64,000 bases of DNA, taken from assembly GCF_000003815.2 (NCBI RefSeq), contig NC_049986.1, forward strand, positions 5,573,255-5,637,254. Direction: 5' to 3'. The stretch comes from Branchiostoma floridae (Eukaryota > Chordata > Leptocardii > Amphioxiformes > Branchiostomatidae). The translations under genes were made by a program, and so were the position numbers. Positions 33,756-45,260 of this stretch are shown here, in pieces (positions within the stretch are counted from its first letter, which is position 1; each line of letters opens with the position of its first letter). The notes under the pieces were generated by a model. The model ran no database searches, had not been told where the DNA came from, and was given only the letters and a program-made list of their open reading frames with translations.

Positions 33756-35693
33756 TGATGTATAAAGTGATGTATAACGCTTTCATCTTGCGAACAGGGC
33801 ATTGCACGTTTGACAATCGGCTATTCTGTTTCCTTTCTGGCGATTCTTCCTATTTCTTTCCATCGGAAACATGTCGTCGAAAATGTGGCTTTTCTAAATT
33901 TAGTTACGACTTTCGTATCTGTATGCCTAGCCCGATAAGGAACGAATATACAGGCTATCAGCAATTTAGAACTGTCAGTTCTAGTCTAGGCGATTGGTGC
34001 AAAATATAGCTAGAATTGCTCAAAATGTGGTAAAAGCATGAAACTTGGTATGATGAATACTGAGTATGTACTAAATATTTTAAGGGTGGTGCTAATTCAA
34101 AATGCTGTTTCTTAGCAACGGTTGCTAGGTAACCGATTTTCCCACCAAATAGCTATACTATTGACGTCTGTGCTACAATAATTAAAGTTACAAGGATAAA
34201 ATTTGGTCGAATCACACAACAAGTATGTCTCCTTAGCATGTTGTGAATATTGATTTGTCAAGACCAACATAATTTGTAAAAAAAAGGTTGTTTGGCGCAG
34301 TTTTTGACCAAAAATGTCTATTTTCGGCTCCTTCTGATTTTAATTACATCGATAATCATTAAAATTTTCTTCAAACTACAAATGTCGATTTCAAGACTCC
34401 CTATTGGATGCATTATACTTTTAGCTGTTGACTTAGTCATAATTCTTTTATTAAGATGGCCGTTTTGGGCTATTTTTGACTATTCGGTCTTCAGCTGTGC
34501 GTGAGGAAATTCTGCCTGACGTTTTCCGCCCCCCGTGATGGGTTGAATCGAGAACTCTGACGATCATCCGGGTACCTAATCCTGTCTGACCACGAGACAA
34601 CCGGGGGAGGGTCAGGACACGTCAATCAAACGGACCTCCACTGAGGACGACTCAAACCCGTGCTTTAACGCTAGTTCACCTTTATCCGTGGGGTAACCAA
34701 TATCCGTTATTTTTTACAGACAGGGTATTTATGGATATCAAGTTGACAGACGGTGGTTTCGAAAATGTTGCAATTTGAAACCGCTGTCCTTTGAGGTGAT
34801 ATTCCCAAATACTCATGACACGATAAAGAGATACAGTTGGGACACTGTCGTGCGACGTTGTACGATCGCGATACCCCATTCATGGTATCCATGCAACTTG
34901 TATCAGAACCAACGTATACCGACAGAGCTGAAGTTTGTACAACACACACACAACCATACCAAGAATGCCTTCGGCTGTTTGCGATCGCACGACAATCGTA
35001 CGACATATGTGACTGGAGTGTAGTAAAGTGTAACCCGAAGCTCTTCCTTGAAAAGGACGGTAAATTTAACGCCACTCTTTCTATTACAACTAACCTTTCT
35101 GTCATTTTCAAAAGTGTAAAAGACTAATTCATCAGATGAAGTTATCTAAACTAGTTTGTGAGATTATGCGCTGTCTTGCTATTTATGATATAGAGCAATA
35201 AAACATACTGTGCATAGTTGCATTAGTAGGCTGTATGTTATGAGTGTATGTTGTAAACATAAGATGAATTAAATGTTCTGTTAAAAGTTAGAATCTCAAA
35301 AAGAAAATACATATAAACCTACCTGATATATTCTTGGTGATTCCGACCAGGTTGTTAAGTAGTCGTATGCATCGAACGGTAGGATCTTCTTGAATACATT
35401 AGATATAATAAACGTAACGTTTTGTTTGAAATTAAGAATATTACCCAAAATATGTATAAGCCTACCTACTTGATATTCTTGGTGATTCTGACTATGCTGT
35501 TTATAGCTGTCATCCAACGTTAGAACCTGCTTTGGATTCATTCTTGCACAGTTTCATTCTTTACCTGCTTTAGCTATCACAAACTGAATAGTTATCAGTT
35601 CTATACATAAAATAAAACGAACGTTACGTTCACAATCAGACCTCTTAAAATTGTATAAACTTACCTGATATTTTGGTGAATCTGGTTATGTTG
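33756..35693. other. No recognisable gene; several repeat traces
   Basis: An RFX/X-box-like inverted motif GTTGCTAGGTAAC is at about 34120. A reverse tRNA-like segment (minus-strand box A TGGTCAGACAGG, box B-like 'gttctcgattcaaccc') is at 34515-34605. CGTACGA-family dispersed repeat lies at 34830-35000. From 35310 to 35690 are three degenerate copies of a ~170-bp unit with 'ttacctgatatt-ttggtgat' and 'gttgt/ctgttt', which continues after the transposon at 36721. Confidence 0.45.
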
Positions 35694-36720
35694 TAATCTC
35701 CAAGCAGATCTTGCTGTGGCAAATGGGAAGGAGTTTAGCCGGCAGAGGAGTTATTGGCCACAGCGAAGATCTGCTGCAGAACGCACCGGTCAAAGGCAGC
35801 GGGAGGAGCGATCTTTTCAGAAACGTGTTTCTGCTCCTCCTAGTATCCACTTACCCCCAACGTGCAAATTGGCTAAATTTGGCCAGGATTATCGTTTTAC
35901 AACCCTTCCGAGCCAGTATCTGGGACAAACGCGGCGAGCCGCGCCAGTTCACAGCGGGGGCTTCCCCCCGAAACCGCTGGAGCAGACTGCATCACAGCAC
36001 ACCAAGACAACGTATCGACATATGAAATTATCAGTTGTACACAAATAACAAGTTATTATCTAGTTCTTACTTGTATATACTTTGCAATAAAAGCTGCGCT
36101 AAACACTTCATTTTTTTCATGTCTGCAACTTCAAATCTTTACCGATCATATACGCTTGGATTCGGTTCAAAGACCCACGCTCGTCACATTTGACGGACAG
36201 ACATCGGCGTGTAAAAACGTAGACAGAACTTGAAATTTTGGAAAGGTATCCACATAATCAGCACGTGCATTTTCAGCAAAGCCGATTTGAATTATTTCTA
36301 ACGGCGTCCGGTGCATTCTCAGGGCAAACAAACGGGCGCCGTGGCTTCATGAAACGTTGGGGGAAATCGACGTCAGCGCCCCCCTCCCCACTGCACTTGC
36401 GTCCTGTCGCATCGTGCTGACGCGTTTTGCTGTTGTTTTCCTCCAGTACGTAGTAAGTTATTGACGCGTTATTGACACCAAAGAAGCAAAGAAATCCCCA
36501 GATGTCACAGAAAACACAATGAACTCTTACAGCCGACCCGTGACGGGATCCCTGGCCCCGCACGCCCGGGGCAATTCGCACCTTCTTCCTAACGCAGTTT
36601 AATTGCCTGATAATTGCCTTTGACCGGTGCGTTCTGCAGCAGATCTTCGCTGTGGCCAATAACTCCTCTGCCGGCTAAACTCCTTCCCATTTGCCACAGC
36701 AAGATCTGCTTGGAGATTAG
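35694..36720. mobile_element. 1.03-kb non-autonomous DNA transposon, perfect 104-bp TIRs
   Basis: 35695-35798 is exactly the reverse complement of 36615-36718. The ends start AATCTCCAAGCAGATCTTGC. TTATGTTG stands directly outside both ends (35686-35693 and 36721-36728), an 8-bp target-site duplication that fits hAT or P-type insertion. The target was a locally repeated host sequence that resumes after the insertion. The ~815-bp interior has ORFs of about 104-110 codons (35711-36048) without recognisable transposase motifs. Identical TIRs and duplication imply recent movement or recent gene conversion. Confidence 0.9.
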
Positions 36721-36728
36721 TTATGTTG

Positions 36729-37980
36729 CTCCGTTGTCATCCAAGGTTAGGGTTTTCCTAGGATTCACTGGTGTGTAGCATATTTCCCCCCACCGTGCCG
36801 CCACGTCTGCTTGAGTTTAGTAAACATGATCTACAGGAAAGCATTTTCCCTGTGCTGACATGCCATGAGTCCGGACCACAGATATCCAGTGTGGTGCCCC
36901 GCTGCAGGCATGTGTGCTCGCCCGGAGAGAGAGATCCTCAAGTTCCTCTCGAGATGACCCCAAGATAACGAAACAAGTCTTGGCGCCTTCCTTAGTTGGA
37001 TTGAGACGAGTCCTTGCAGCGGCGAAGTCTTCTTCTGTTTGAGATTTTTTTCTCTCTCTTCTCTCAAGTTCGCGGACTTTGAAGTAGGGAGTTTTTAGCT
37101 CGAGGCAGAGGAAGGGGCTTGAGTCTAGTTATTCCGGTGATATAACACCGACTAGGCTCGGAAGGCGTCGGCCCAGAGGTGGAAGCTTGTCGGGGAATTA
37201 AAGCTCATCCCCCGGGACGAAACCGAAGCCTGGGCGGGCGGAGGCGGCGAGGGGCCGGCCGGGTGGGGAAAACCGTATCGGGTTTACAACTGCGACCTCT
37301 TTGGACAGGCGATGAAAAATCCTCAGGCTAATGAACAAGGCGAGGAGTTATGAATGAGAATAAATCTCTCCTTGGTGAAGCTACAATGCTGTGTGCTTGT
37401 ACATGTACCAAGAAGGTTATGTTGTCGTCAGCGTTCGTGTGTCCGTCCGTCCGTCCGTCTGTGCGCATGATAATTTGATATGGCCTGGATGGATTGTCTT
37501 CATATTATATTACTGTATATGGGTAGGTCTTGATGAGACTTCGAGATGTTAGGATTTTGGGCACCCTGGCGGCTTGCTATGGTACTGCAGCGGAAGTTCC
37601 GCTGTTATGTAACTACTGCATTTAGCCCATATGGGCAAGGTCATGCAAATAAAGATCATTGTCATTGTCATTGTCATTGTCATTGTCATTGTCAATATCT
37701 CGTATTCTGCGCAGGCCATGGTCACGATTTTTGGTAGGTGAATAGATCTCAATTTCATATACAACCCCTTGATTTGGTTATTGAAACAGAGTTACAAAAC
37801 ACATGGCCATATTTTGTTGAATAGTGAATTTGAAAAAAAAAATAGAAATAGTATTTGGCACTGGTAAAGCGTGCTATTTCTACGATTTTTATACAAAACG
37901 TACATGTGGTATAGTGCGTAGCTACAATGTACACAGTGCAATGTGTTTGTTTGTATACCGTCCCACATACCCGCTAAACC
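36729..37980. other. No recognisable gene; GC-rich block and dispersed repeat
   Basis: GC-rich stretch at 37080-37290 ('ggcggaggcggcgaggggcc'). From about 37400 the widespread repeat seen elsewhere begins ('caagaaggttatgttgtcgt', 'cctggcggcttgctatggta', 'ctgcagcggaagttcc'). It is followed at 37640-37695 by ATGCAAATAAAG plus (ATTGTC)n, eight copies, resembling the 3' tail of a LINE or SINE. Confidence 0.45.
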
Positions 37981-37984
37981 GTCT

Positions 37985-38255
37985 CATGGCATAACACACT
38001 AGGTTTATACTGTATACCACAAGCTGTATATCCGGACAGATTCATTTGATCCACCCACACCGGGGTTGAACCCTACTCTTTTTGATAAGTGTGGTGGGTT
38101 CTTTTACTTGCTCTTCCGAACACGGGACCCTCATTTCATTTCCTACGTACGAGAGCCACCCATAACCAAAATTACGAACTCATTTTCACCTGAGTGAAGT
38201 GAAGGAAGTCGTGTTAAGCACCTTCAGCTCATAACATCAGATTTGAACCGACGCC
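37985..38255 (-). mobile_element. SINE S2 (reverse), most complete body
   Basis: Continuous equivalent of the two pieces at 28140-28260 and 28670-28800: 'catggcataacacactaggt', 'tccggacagattcatttgat', 'accctactctttttgataag', 'cgaacacgggaccctcattt', 'cacctgagtgaagtgaagga'. This copy shows that the 28.14/28.67-kb pieces were once one element. Confidence 0.65.
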
Positions 38256-40085
38256 AATGTTGTTTTGATGAAGAAAAATAAAAGAAATTTTATCCAAAAT
38301 ATGTCGGATCTCTTAAACGCACGCTCAAGGGACAGTCGCTATCATTGCTTCTGGGATGAATGAAATATTTCCCGTCTTTTGCTCGCCGTTCTTGTGTACG
38401 AGTCAGCGGAATGACTGTCAAACCCCTCCGAGGAGGTCTTGCCTCCGATAGCGGCTGGTAGCTCTTCTTTTTTGGCCAACATTAACAACAATTGCAGTGG
38501 CAAGCTTTAACCGTAGTCTTCACAGCTTGCTGGAACAATATAGCCTGGGTACCATCCTCTGCAGTGATCGCTTTCTCCGTGGTTATCAAGGGAAAATATT
38601 TAGCGGTACGTTGGCGGTAGGTTTGTGGTACTTTGGCGACTGACACCACAAATGAAATGAAATAAACAGGCACCAAGTAAAAGTAAGATGTCAGTTTCAA
38701 TTTTTTGTTTCATGATATAATCACGTTACGAAATATAATACAATCAATTAATATAATACAATTCGTATTTTCAATTAATTAGCAACAGTGCAATTTCCAA
38801 TAACTTTCAAGGGAAATGTGTTGCACGTCAGCGTGACCGCAAAGGACAATTGCTGACAATAGCACGTGCGTCAATTAACACTCAAGTTAGGCACCCTTCT
38901 GATATTCTTAAATTGTGGACTGAAAGTTTGAATTTTGCTCTGCTCTTTCTATTTCTATGTAGCGTGAATTCTTTTTTGCATTGTCTTTCTTTGGAGAGCG
39001 AGAGAACAAAGGCTAGAGAGGGAGGGAGAGATATATACAAGAATAGAGATAGGGAGAGAGACAGAGAAAGCTTTAAAGGGAGAGAGGCTAGGTGAGGGAG
39101 GAGAGATGGGGACAGGGAGAGAGAGAATAATAGAGAGAGGGAGTGAAAGAGAGAGAGGATGAGAGAGGGAGATAGCCATGAAAGAAAGAGAGAGAGAGGG
39201 GGGGGGGGAAGGGGGAGGGGATAGTATTTTCTATCGTCATGGACGTAGATTTGATGTTGATCATTAACATTATTGGGCTACATCAGTGCAGTGATCAACC
39301 TTTTTGACAGAAAATACACACACAGACATCTCGATTGGCATCTGTCTGTCACGAAGATGTGTGCTATACTTTGATGTGCATGAAGGGCCTGTTTGACTAC
39401 ATGGCGATCGCGCTACGATCTCGCTACGACCTAAATTTCATTTGTGTAACCCTTGACTTCATAATATCATGCAAAATGTCAACATACATGACTAAAAAGA
39501 CAAGAAAGCACACCAAGCGTGAAAATATGATTCCTTTCTTACGAAAAAGCGCTCTGTCAAATCGGCCGCCCCTATTGCCAGTATTGGAATAGAGGTGTAA
39601 CGAATTTGCTACGCTGCACTAATCCACTGTGACAGATCAACATGGATTAAGAACTTTTAACTTAGTCCATAAAAAACCCATCTGTCGTACAGGGGGGACC
39701 TAACGATGTTTTGATTGGGAGTGGGAGGGGGGCAGTGTTTGTTGCTGGCCCGGGTAAAACGCCTCCACTTAAAGCTCGTGTAATGAGGCGTGTGCGGACG
39801 GATGAAGACATTATACAGCTCGTTCCGACAGTTTTTCACTTCAGATCACTCTCGCCGTGCGATCAAAGCCGCGCGGGCGGGCGGAGGCTGCGGGGCGCCC
39901 GAGGAGCAGGTGAACGGGCGACCCGATCGCTTCCTAATTGGGATGTAAGCTCAGTGGGGAATAGAGAGGAGACAATATAGCCACACACCGTTAGGAAGGA
40001 AGAGATTCAGGAAATAGCACAGCAGGAAAAATGATGTACACTTCACATCATAAACAATATTGGAAAGGCTTAGCAATCGCTACGT
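38256..40085. other. No recognisable gene; GA tract, MITE remnant, GC block
   Basis: A purine (GA/GGGA) tract runs at about 38995-39225. 39395-39600 resembles a diverged MITE family 3 copy ('ggcgatcgcgctacgatctc', 'gactaaaaagacaagaaagc'). 39860-39925 is sharply GC-rich ('gcgcgggcgggcggaggctg') next to AT-rich DNA. No exon is supported. Confidence 0.45.
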
Positions 40086-40094
40086 TTTCTTATG

Positions 40095-40390
40095 TGGGCA
40101 CTTGCCGTACGACAACAAATCGTGCGCGTATTGTACGAGTATCGTAAACGTGTTTTATGAATGTCGCACACGTGTAGTATAGTGTCGCACGCATGTTTCA
40201 TAAATGTCGTACAAGTTTTCTATGAATGTCGCACACGTGTAGTATAATGTCGCACACATGTTTCATAAATGTCGTACACGTTTTGCATGAGTCGCGCACG
40301 TATTGGTTATATTGTCCCACACGTGTCGCATGAATGTCGTACACGTGTTGTATAAATGTCGTACGCGTGTTTCGTAAATGTCGTACTGGT
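40095..40390. repeat. ~25-bp tandem repeat rich in CACGTG
   Basis: About twelve units of 'aatgtcgcacacgtgt-gtat' or 'aatgtcgtacacgtgtttca', period 24-27 bp. Five or so retain the E-box palindrome CACGTG and others have GCGTGT or CATGTT variants. It could bind bHLH factors, but the regular period shows tandem-duplication origin. Confidence 0.85.
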
Positions 40391-41194
40391 GGCCTGAAAA
40401 TTACTACAACAGAAGAATCATACAGTTATTGTGGTAAAAATGTACTGTTACAGGCCTAGGTATTTCTATTCTTATCAATAAGTTTTGTACATAATGGGGC
40501 ATTGATATAACATGTAGCGTAATTTTCTGACCTCAGCTCAAGTACTCAGTTGCAAACAAAACTCCGTTTATATACGAACGGAGTTTTCCAGAATCGAAGG
40601 ACGATACTAACGGAAAAGTGTTACGGAATATTCAGGTGATATTCGGAAATAAAACTGTAGCATATCTGATAATGGATATGCCGCGACGAAGTATGTTCCC
40701 ATTTCCAGCTCAAGAATCCGTATACGTAGGACATCCATATCAGGAAACATACAAACATAATCGGAAACGCAATCTGAATTTAGAACACATTGAAACGTCC
40801 GGAAACTGACACATTGGTGTCAAATCCCGTTCATCAAAACAAAAATCGAGATGCTTTATCACAGTAACACATAACGTTAAAAAGTACCATTTTTGCTTTG
40901 CTGCATGCATATGAAAGCATAACTTACAAATATGAGATTCCTGCCAAAAAAGGTAAATTAAAGATATAGTCGCCAGGTGGGACGTGGCTCTCAGTAAAAA
41001 CGTTTAAGAGAGAGTTGGTCCAAAAGCGACGAGTGTTAACGTAAATATCCCGTTAGATCCCCCGGTACTGCACCGGTGTACCGCACACAAGCACGCGCCT
41101 ACGCACGCTACTGACGTCCGCCAGATCGGCCTTTGACGTACGACCTTTTCTGGGCGCGCTCTACTTGTGGCGTCGTGTTTTGCAACTGTAGGTC

Positions 41195-41450
41195 GCTTGG
41201 TCAAGCAGCAAGAGGTCCCGGGTTCAAAACCTGGGATGCTACCGATCTTGCGCCATTGAGAAAGGAACTTAACACAACTTTCCTCACTTCACTCAGGTGA
41301 AAAAATGGGTACCTGACTTCGATGGGGAGGTAAAAGGGCGGTGGGAGGAGAGGGATGGGCTCCACCTTTCAATACCGTGCTCTAGACACGGTGGATAACA
41401 TAACAATCCACTGCCCATACGACACCCATACCTACCCATACCATACCATA
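41195..41450 (+). mobile_element. tRNA-derived SINE, family S1 (most complete copy)
   Basis: tRNA-like head: box A-like 'ggtcgcttggtcaagcagc', box B 'gggttcaaaacctggga'. Then the S1 body: 'gcgccattgagaaaggaact', 'cctcacttcactcaggtgaa', 'atgggtacctgacttcgatg', 'gggaggtaaaagggcggtgg', 'accgtgctctagacacggtg', 'gataac'. It ends in a CCATAC-rich tail (41410-41450). Confidence 0.7.
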
Positions 41451-42418
41451 CAGGCTTGTTGTCTTTTAAATCATATTTAAACATGTTCTTTTTGTATTCC
41501 AATTATTATGTCATTGATTGTTAAAAAGACAATTTCGGTTGCTCCATCAGTTTCAAAACTCGCGGTCAATTACTATAACCATAGCTATTTTTACATTGTA
41601 CGTAAGATGTCTGTTTTTAAGGCTACTCGACTAACAATTCGATGTATTTAACTTTTGAAAACATTTTGTATCTACCTTGTGTATACCCACACTTAGCCAC
41701 TTTTTCTTCTGCACATATATGTACGTTTCTTCTCACAAATTTTAATACTAATGCTAATACTCTACACACGATTTGAGCCAATAAACACTTGAAAGTAGAT
41801 ACGACAAGAAGTTTTTTTCCAAAACTTTGGACACTTTACTGTCATAAGAAACGCTCAGGCAAGCCTCTCCAAACTAGCGGTAATTATTGTGATGATTACC
41901 GGTGTGCTAGCGCACGAGGAGGTATTGTTGCGCCTCTTAACAGAGCGTGCACCATGTGTGACGAGCACAAAAATGGCTTGTTAAAATAAATTACACGCTC
42001 TCATATAGTACCACTTGACTGAGCATGAGCGTCAATCGCTTTCTGAGGTAACGCGATCTAATACTAATAGACACATCAACGCATCTGACTTTTCGTACAA
42101 ATATAGACATAGAAGCGACGGTCTACACTATACATATATGTATATATCTATATACAGGACATTGGCACGTATATGTACAAAAAAATTGTCTCAAATATTT
42201 CTATACACGCAGACAAGACTACGGTGCGCCAAACTGATCAATATGTACACTGACCCATTTCACAATAAAGTAATATCATATACAACACTCAGTATACAAT
42301 AGGGGCACGCACGGGTAGTTGCAACAGTAAGTGACTACATTGTTAACATGAAAGAAGTGCAGCAAAAATTTGCCAGGTTGACGTTTACATACTTGGACCA
42401 CAAAACCTCATTGACTTC

Positions 42419-42698
42419 GGCCCCCTTTCAACTAGATACGACCTCGTTGCGACCTCTTTGCGACCTCGTTGCGACCTACGTAGACTGCATTGTGTAAACC
42501 TTGCCTGAATATGACATGACTACTACAACAAGTCAGACACACATAAAATTGGAATTTCGCACGAAATATTAGAGTATGAATAACGTACAAAAAAAAATCG
42601 TTTTTCATTTTATCTGTGAAAATTTGTTGGCGGCTCTGTCAATTTTTGGGTCGCAGTGAGGTCCCCCCGCTAGTAGAATGGGGGGGGGGGGGGGGGTA
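42419..42698. mobile_element. MITE family 3 (diverged copy) ending in a G-run
   Basis: The left end 'cccctttcaactagatacga' with repeated 'cctcgttgcgac', the interior and the right 'gggtcgcagtgaggtccccc' plus 'cgctagtagaatggggg' are arranged as in 31187-31428. The right terminus runs into about 19 consecutive Gs (42679-42697). Confidence 0.65.
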
Positions 42699-43074
42699 TT
42701 AAAGACATACAACGGCAAACGTGAGGTCCACATACACGTACGGTTTTGTGTGGAATATCCACAAGGTCACATACAAAATGATAATGTCTTCTTCCTTTTT
42801 CTTATGTCTTTTGGCATATGCAAAATTGAAGGCAAGCTTAAAGCAGGCAAATCACTGGACTGAACCAACTTGCACAAAATTGCCAATTGTCGCAATTTGC
42901 CGCTTGATATTGCCAATTATTTTGAATTTTCCAAAAAAAATTCACATTTGGCAAAATGGCAGCAAACGGCGCAACTTTCTTTTGGATGAAATTCTTGACA
43001 CTGTGCATAACTTTAAATACAGTGGAAACTGCGATTTCTAATTATTAGGTTATCTTGTATCGAAACTGAGTATG

Positions 43075-43397
43075 TAAAGGTGGGGTCACACGTCACCTGC
43101 GTATATATTTAAATCCGTATGAGGCGCGCATGGGAGTATTTGCCTCCACCAGGCCCCACAAGTCGTTGCAGAAATAATAGAAATTTGACAAATATAAAAA
43201 CGTAACATGTAAGACGAGTTAGTTGGGTTGCTGGCCATGCTTCTTGGTCAGCTAACTCATCTGGCATGTTATGTATCTATATTTGTCTAATTTGTACTAT
43301 TTTTCCCGCGACCTGCGGAGCCTGGTAGAGACTAAGAGCGTCACACGCACCTCAAACGGACTTGAATATATATGCATATATGACCCCACCTTAACAT
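43075..43397. mobile_element. Long-TIR palindromic element 1 ('CTCTACCAGGC' family)
   Basis: Outer arms ('aaggtggggtcacacgtcac…ccgtatgaggcgcg') are imperfectly inverted at 43347-43397 ('cgcacctcaaacggacttga…atgaccccacctt'). The inner arms are 'gcctccaccaggccccacaa' and 'ctgcggagcctggtagag'. Same inner termini as 21772-22012. No coding. Confidence 0.7.
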
Positions 43398-43507
43398 TCT
43401 GGGCGTGGAATACGCAATCTGTGTGATAAGTGGCGCAAATTCGCAAAGTTGTCGCAATTTCCTTGCGCATATCTTGGCGCAGTCCAGCCTTTGAGATACC
43501 CGCTTTC

Positions 43508-43812
43508 AAGCCAAGTTCACACGTGCACCGGGTTCATACTCAAGACAAGTCCGGATGAGGTCCGTATGAAGCTATTAGCCTCTACCAGCAGGCTCCACAA
43601 GTCGCTGGAAAAAAAATAGGAGAAATTGAAGAAATAGACACATAAAATGCTAGGAGTTAGCTGGCCGAGGAGTATGGTTTTGCGACCAGCTGATTCCACT
43701 GGCATGTTATCTGGACAATTTCTATTATCTTTCTATAGCGACCTGTGGAGCCTGGTAGAGGCAAAACTTCCATACGGAGCTCAAACGGACTTCAATATGT
43801 ACACACGTGTGA
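43508..43812. mobile_element. Long-TIR palindromic element 2 (same family)
   Basis: Arms 'agttcacacgtgcaccgggt…tccgtatgaagct' and 'cttccatacggagctcaaac…acacacgtgtgaac' enclose the 'cctctaccag…ctggtagagg' core. About 110 bp after element 1 in the same orientation. Both resemble one full-length parent with ~90-bp arms. It is followed at once by MITE family 1. Confidence 0.75.
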
Positions 43813-43813
43813 A

Positions 43814-44065
43814 CCATCTCACTGCTCTTGGGGCACCGGGGCGGCGCTGTGGAGTTCGTTCACTGCGGCACTGTTGTTTTTTTTTCGCCGTTTTTTTTTT
43901 AGAATATAGATATTACGTAATACGTAAAAGTATGACTTATAAGAAAACAAAATACACAAAACATAAGAAAATTCGTTCTTTATCTCTGAAATTAGTTTAG
44001 TAAACTTTCAAATCCCGCAGTGCCGCACCGGTGCCCCAATTAAAAGTGCAGTGAGATACCAACTT
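43814..44065. mobile_element. MITE family 1 (copy 3), adjoining the gene B stop codon
   Basis: Left 'catctcactgctcttggggc' and right 'gtgcagtgagataccaactt', with inner 'ggagttcgttcactgcggca' and 'ccgcagtgccgcaccggtgc'. It ends 25 bp from the gene B TAA (44090), so any gene B 3' UTR must start in this element. I did not spot a canonical AATAAA on the minus strand in the first kilobase. Confidence 0.8.
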
Positions 44066-44089
44066 AAAGAGACAACAGAAGCCATTCAT

Positions 44090-44344
44090 TTATAGAGAGG
44101 CGAGCGTACAAGCGGACTCTACGTTGGGCCCGGGGGAGTTGGTTAAGGCGGTGAAGGCGTCAGTAGTTCTCGGGGAGAGGTCCGGGAGTGTGGGGGAGCT
44201 GGAGGTACTGATGGGCCCGGACAGGGATGTAGGCGAGGCCGACACCGCCACGTCCATGCTCACACCTGACCCGCCGTCTCTACCGTCGTCCGTCAGGCGC
44301 AGGGCGTTTCGCCGGTGTTTGGCACGGGCATTCTGGAACCAAAC
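44090..44344 (-). CDS. Lhx2/9: Lhx2/9 gene B, last exon: homeodomain helix 3 and C terminus
   Basis: Acceptor tttcatgtag at 44345, entry phase 0. The first residues VWFQNARAKHRRN complete homeodomain helix 3, the part that reads the DNA major groove, with the LIM-class W-F-x-N-x-R core intact. Vertebrate LHX2/9 have Phe where this protein has His in AKHRRN. A Ser/Thr/Pro-rich tail of about 70 residues follows, with SPTLPDLSP and FTALTNSPGPN, which resembles the 'PTLTDLT…' stretch of vertebrate LHX2/9 tails. It ends ACTLASL and TAA at 44090-44092. The homeodomain split just before VWF is a familiar LIM-homeobox intron position. Confidence 0.94.
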   Translation of the reverse strand, partial: VWFQNARAKHRRNALRLTDDGRDGGSGVSMDVAVSASPTSLSGPISTSSSPTLPDLSPRTTDAFTALTNSPGPNVESACTLASL

Positions 44345-44535
44345 CTACATGAAAGAACAATAATTTCACTTGAAAAAATAACTCTACAAGCAGCCTAAGC
44401 TGTAGTAATTAAAAAAAAATTATGTACTTGACAACATATTGAACTATAACTTTAATCCTGAGCACACCATTGAGAGAGAAACACACACACACAAACATAC
44501 AAACAAACACCCCCCCCCCCAACACACACACATAC

Positions 44536-44574
<39 letters not shown>

Positions 44575-44745
44575 CACACACGCACGCACACACACACACA
44601 CACACACACACAAACAAACAAACAAACAAACAAAGACGCCGCACACACACGGGAGGGGGGTTGGAAGGTAGAAAGAGGCACACCGAAAACAATACCTCCA
44701 TTTTTCATGGAGGTAACAACAAGTTTGACATGACAACTCACGTAC
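44345..44745 (-). other. Gene B intron within the homeobox (401 bp), microsatellite-filled
   Basis: GT (gtacgtgag) to AG (catgtag). More than a third is simple sequence at 44480-44637: (CA)n, (CAAA)n, C10, (GA)n, (CA)n and (CAAACAAA)n. Adjacent 'aatacctccatttttcatgg' is a small hairpin typical of the dispersed microsatellite-bearing repeat at 25590. Intron length is likely to vary between individuals. Confidence 0.9.
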
Positions 44746-44939
44746 CTGTAGGACTCTCTTGGTCAGCCCAGTCTTTTGAGCCAGTTGTTGCAGGTCCTTA
44801 GAGTCCGGGTTGTGGTTGATGGCGAAGTAAGACTTCAGGGTGCGGAGTTGGTGATGCTTGAACGATGTTCGAATTCTCTTCGTCTTGGTGGCTCCGCCAT
44901 GGCCGTTAAGGTCAAGGTCATTCTCGTTATCACTAGATC
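44746..44939 (-). CDS. Lhx2/9: Lhx2/9 gene B, homeodomain exon 1
   Basis: Acceptor cctcctgtag at 44940, entry phase 1 (GA completes a Gly codon from the previous exon). Donor CTACAG|gtacgtgag at 44745, exit phase 0. After an acidic linker (SSDNENDLDLNGHGG) come KTKRIRTSFKHHQLRTLKSY, then FAINHNPDSKDLQQLAQKTG and LTKRVLQ: the N-terminal arm, helices 1 and 2 and the start of helix 3. The FKHHQLRT and FAINHNPD segments are diagnostic of the Lhx2/9/apterous class. Only a few conservative differences from vertebrate LHX2/9 are apparent (I for M, L for M, S for A, Q for K). Confidence 0.96.
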
Positions 44940-45019
44940 CTACAGGAGGGGAACAAGGAACAGGGTCAGGATGATCATTGGACGACATGAACATACAAAA
45001 CAACCATACAAAACATTAC

Positions 45020-45175
45020 AAAAGAGGTCGAGTGTTCAAATCCCGGCAGGCTACCGCGGGTGCCGGGAAGGGATGCAGCCCTCAGCACAGTATGTTATGC
45101 CGTGTTCCACTGTTCATGGTGCTTGTCGGGTAGAGTTACGGGGAATATCCCTGGTACAATGAAACTGTAAATACC
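45020..45175 (+). mobile_element. tRNA-like SINE in a gene B intron
   Basis: Box B 'gagtgttcaaatcccggcag' followed by 'gggaagggatgcagccctca', 'gcacagtatgttatgccgtg' and 'ttcatggtgcttgtcggg'. Box A is not clear. It lies 80 bp upstream (gene sense) of the homeodomain exon, antisense to the gene. Confidence 0.5.
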
Positions 45176-45260
45176 GTATATATCGCCTATCCTCTCTGTT
45201 TCAACCAATGGAAACGCTGGTTCGAGATCCTTTCGAATAAAACAGGGTAAAGTCTACTGT

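Noticed and set aside
44124-44363. Plus-strand ORF over the last gene B exon
   Set aside because: Antisense to a homeobox exon with clear homology; it is a shadow.
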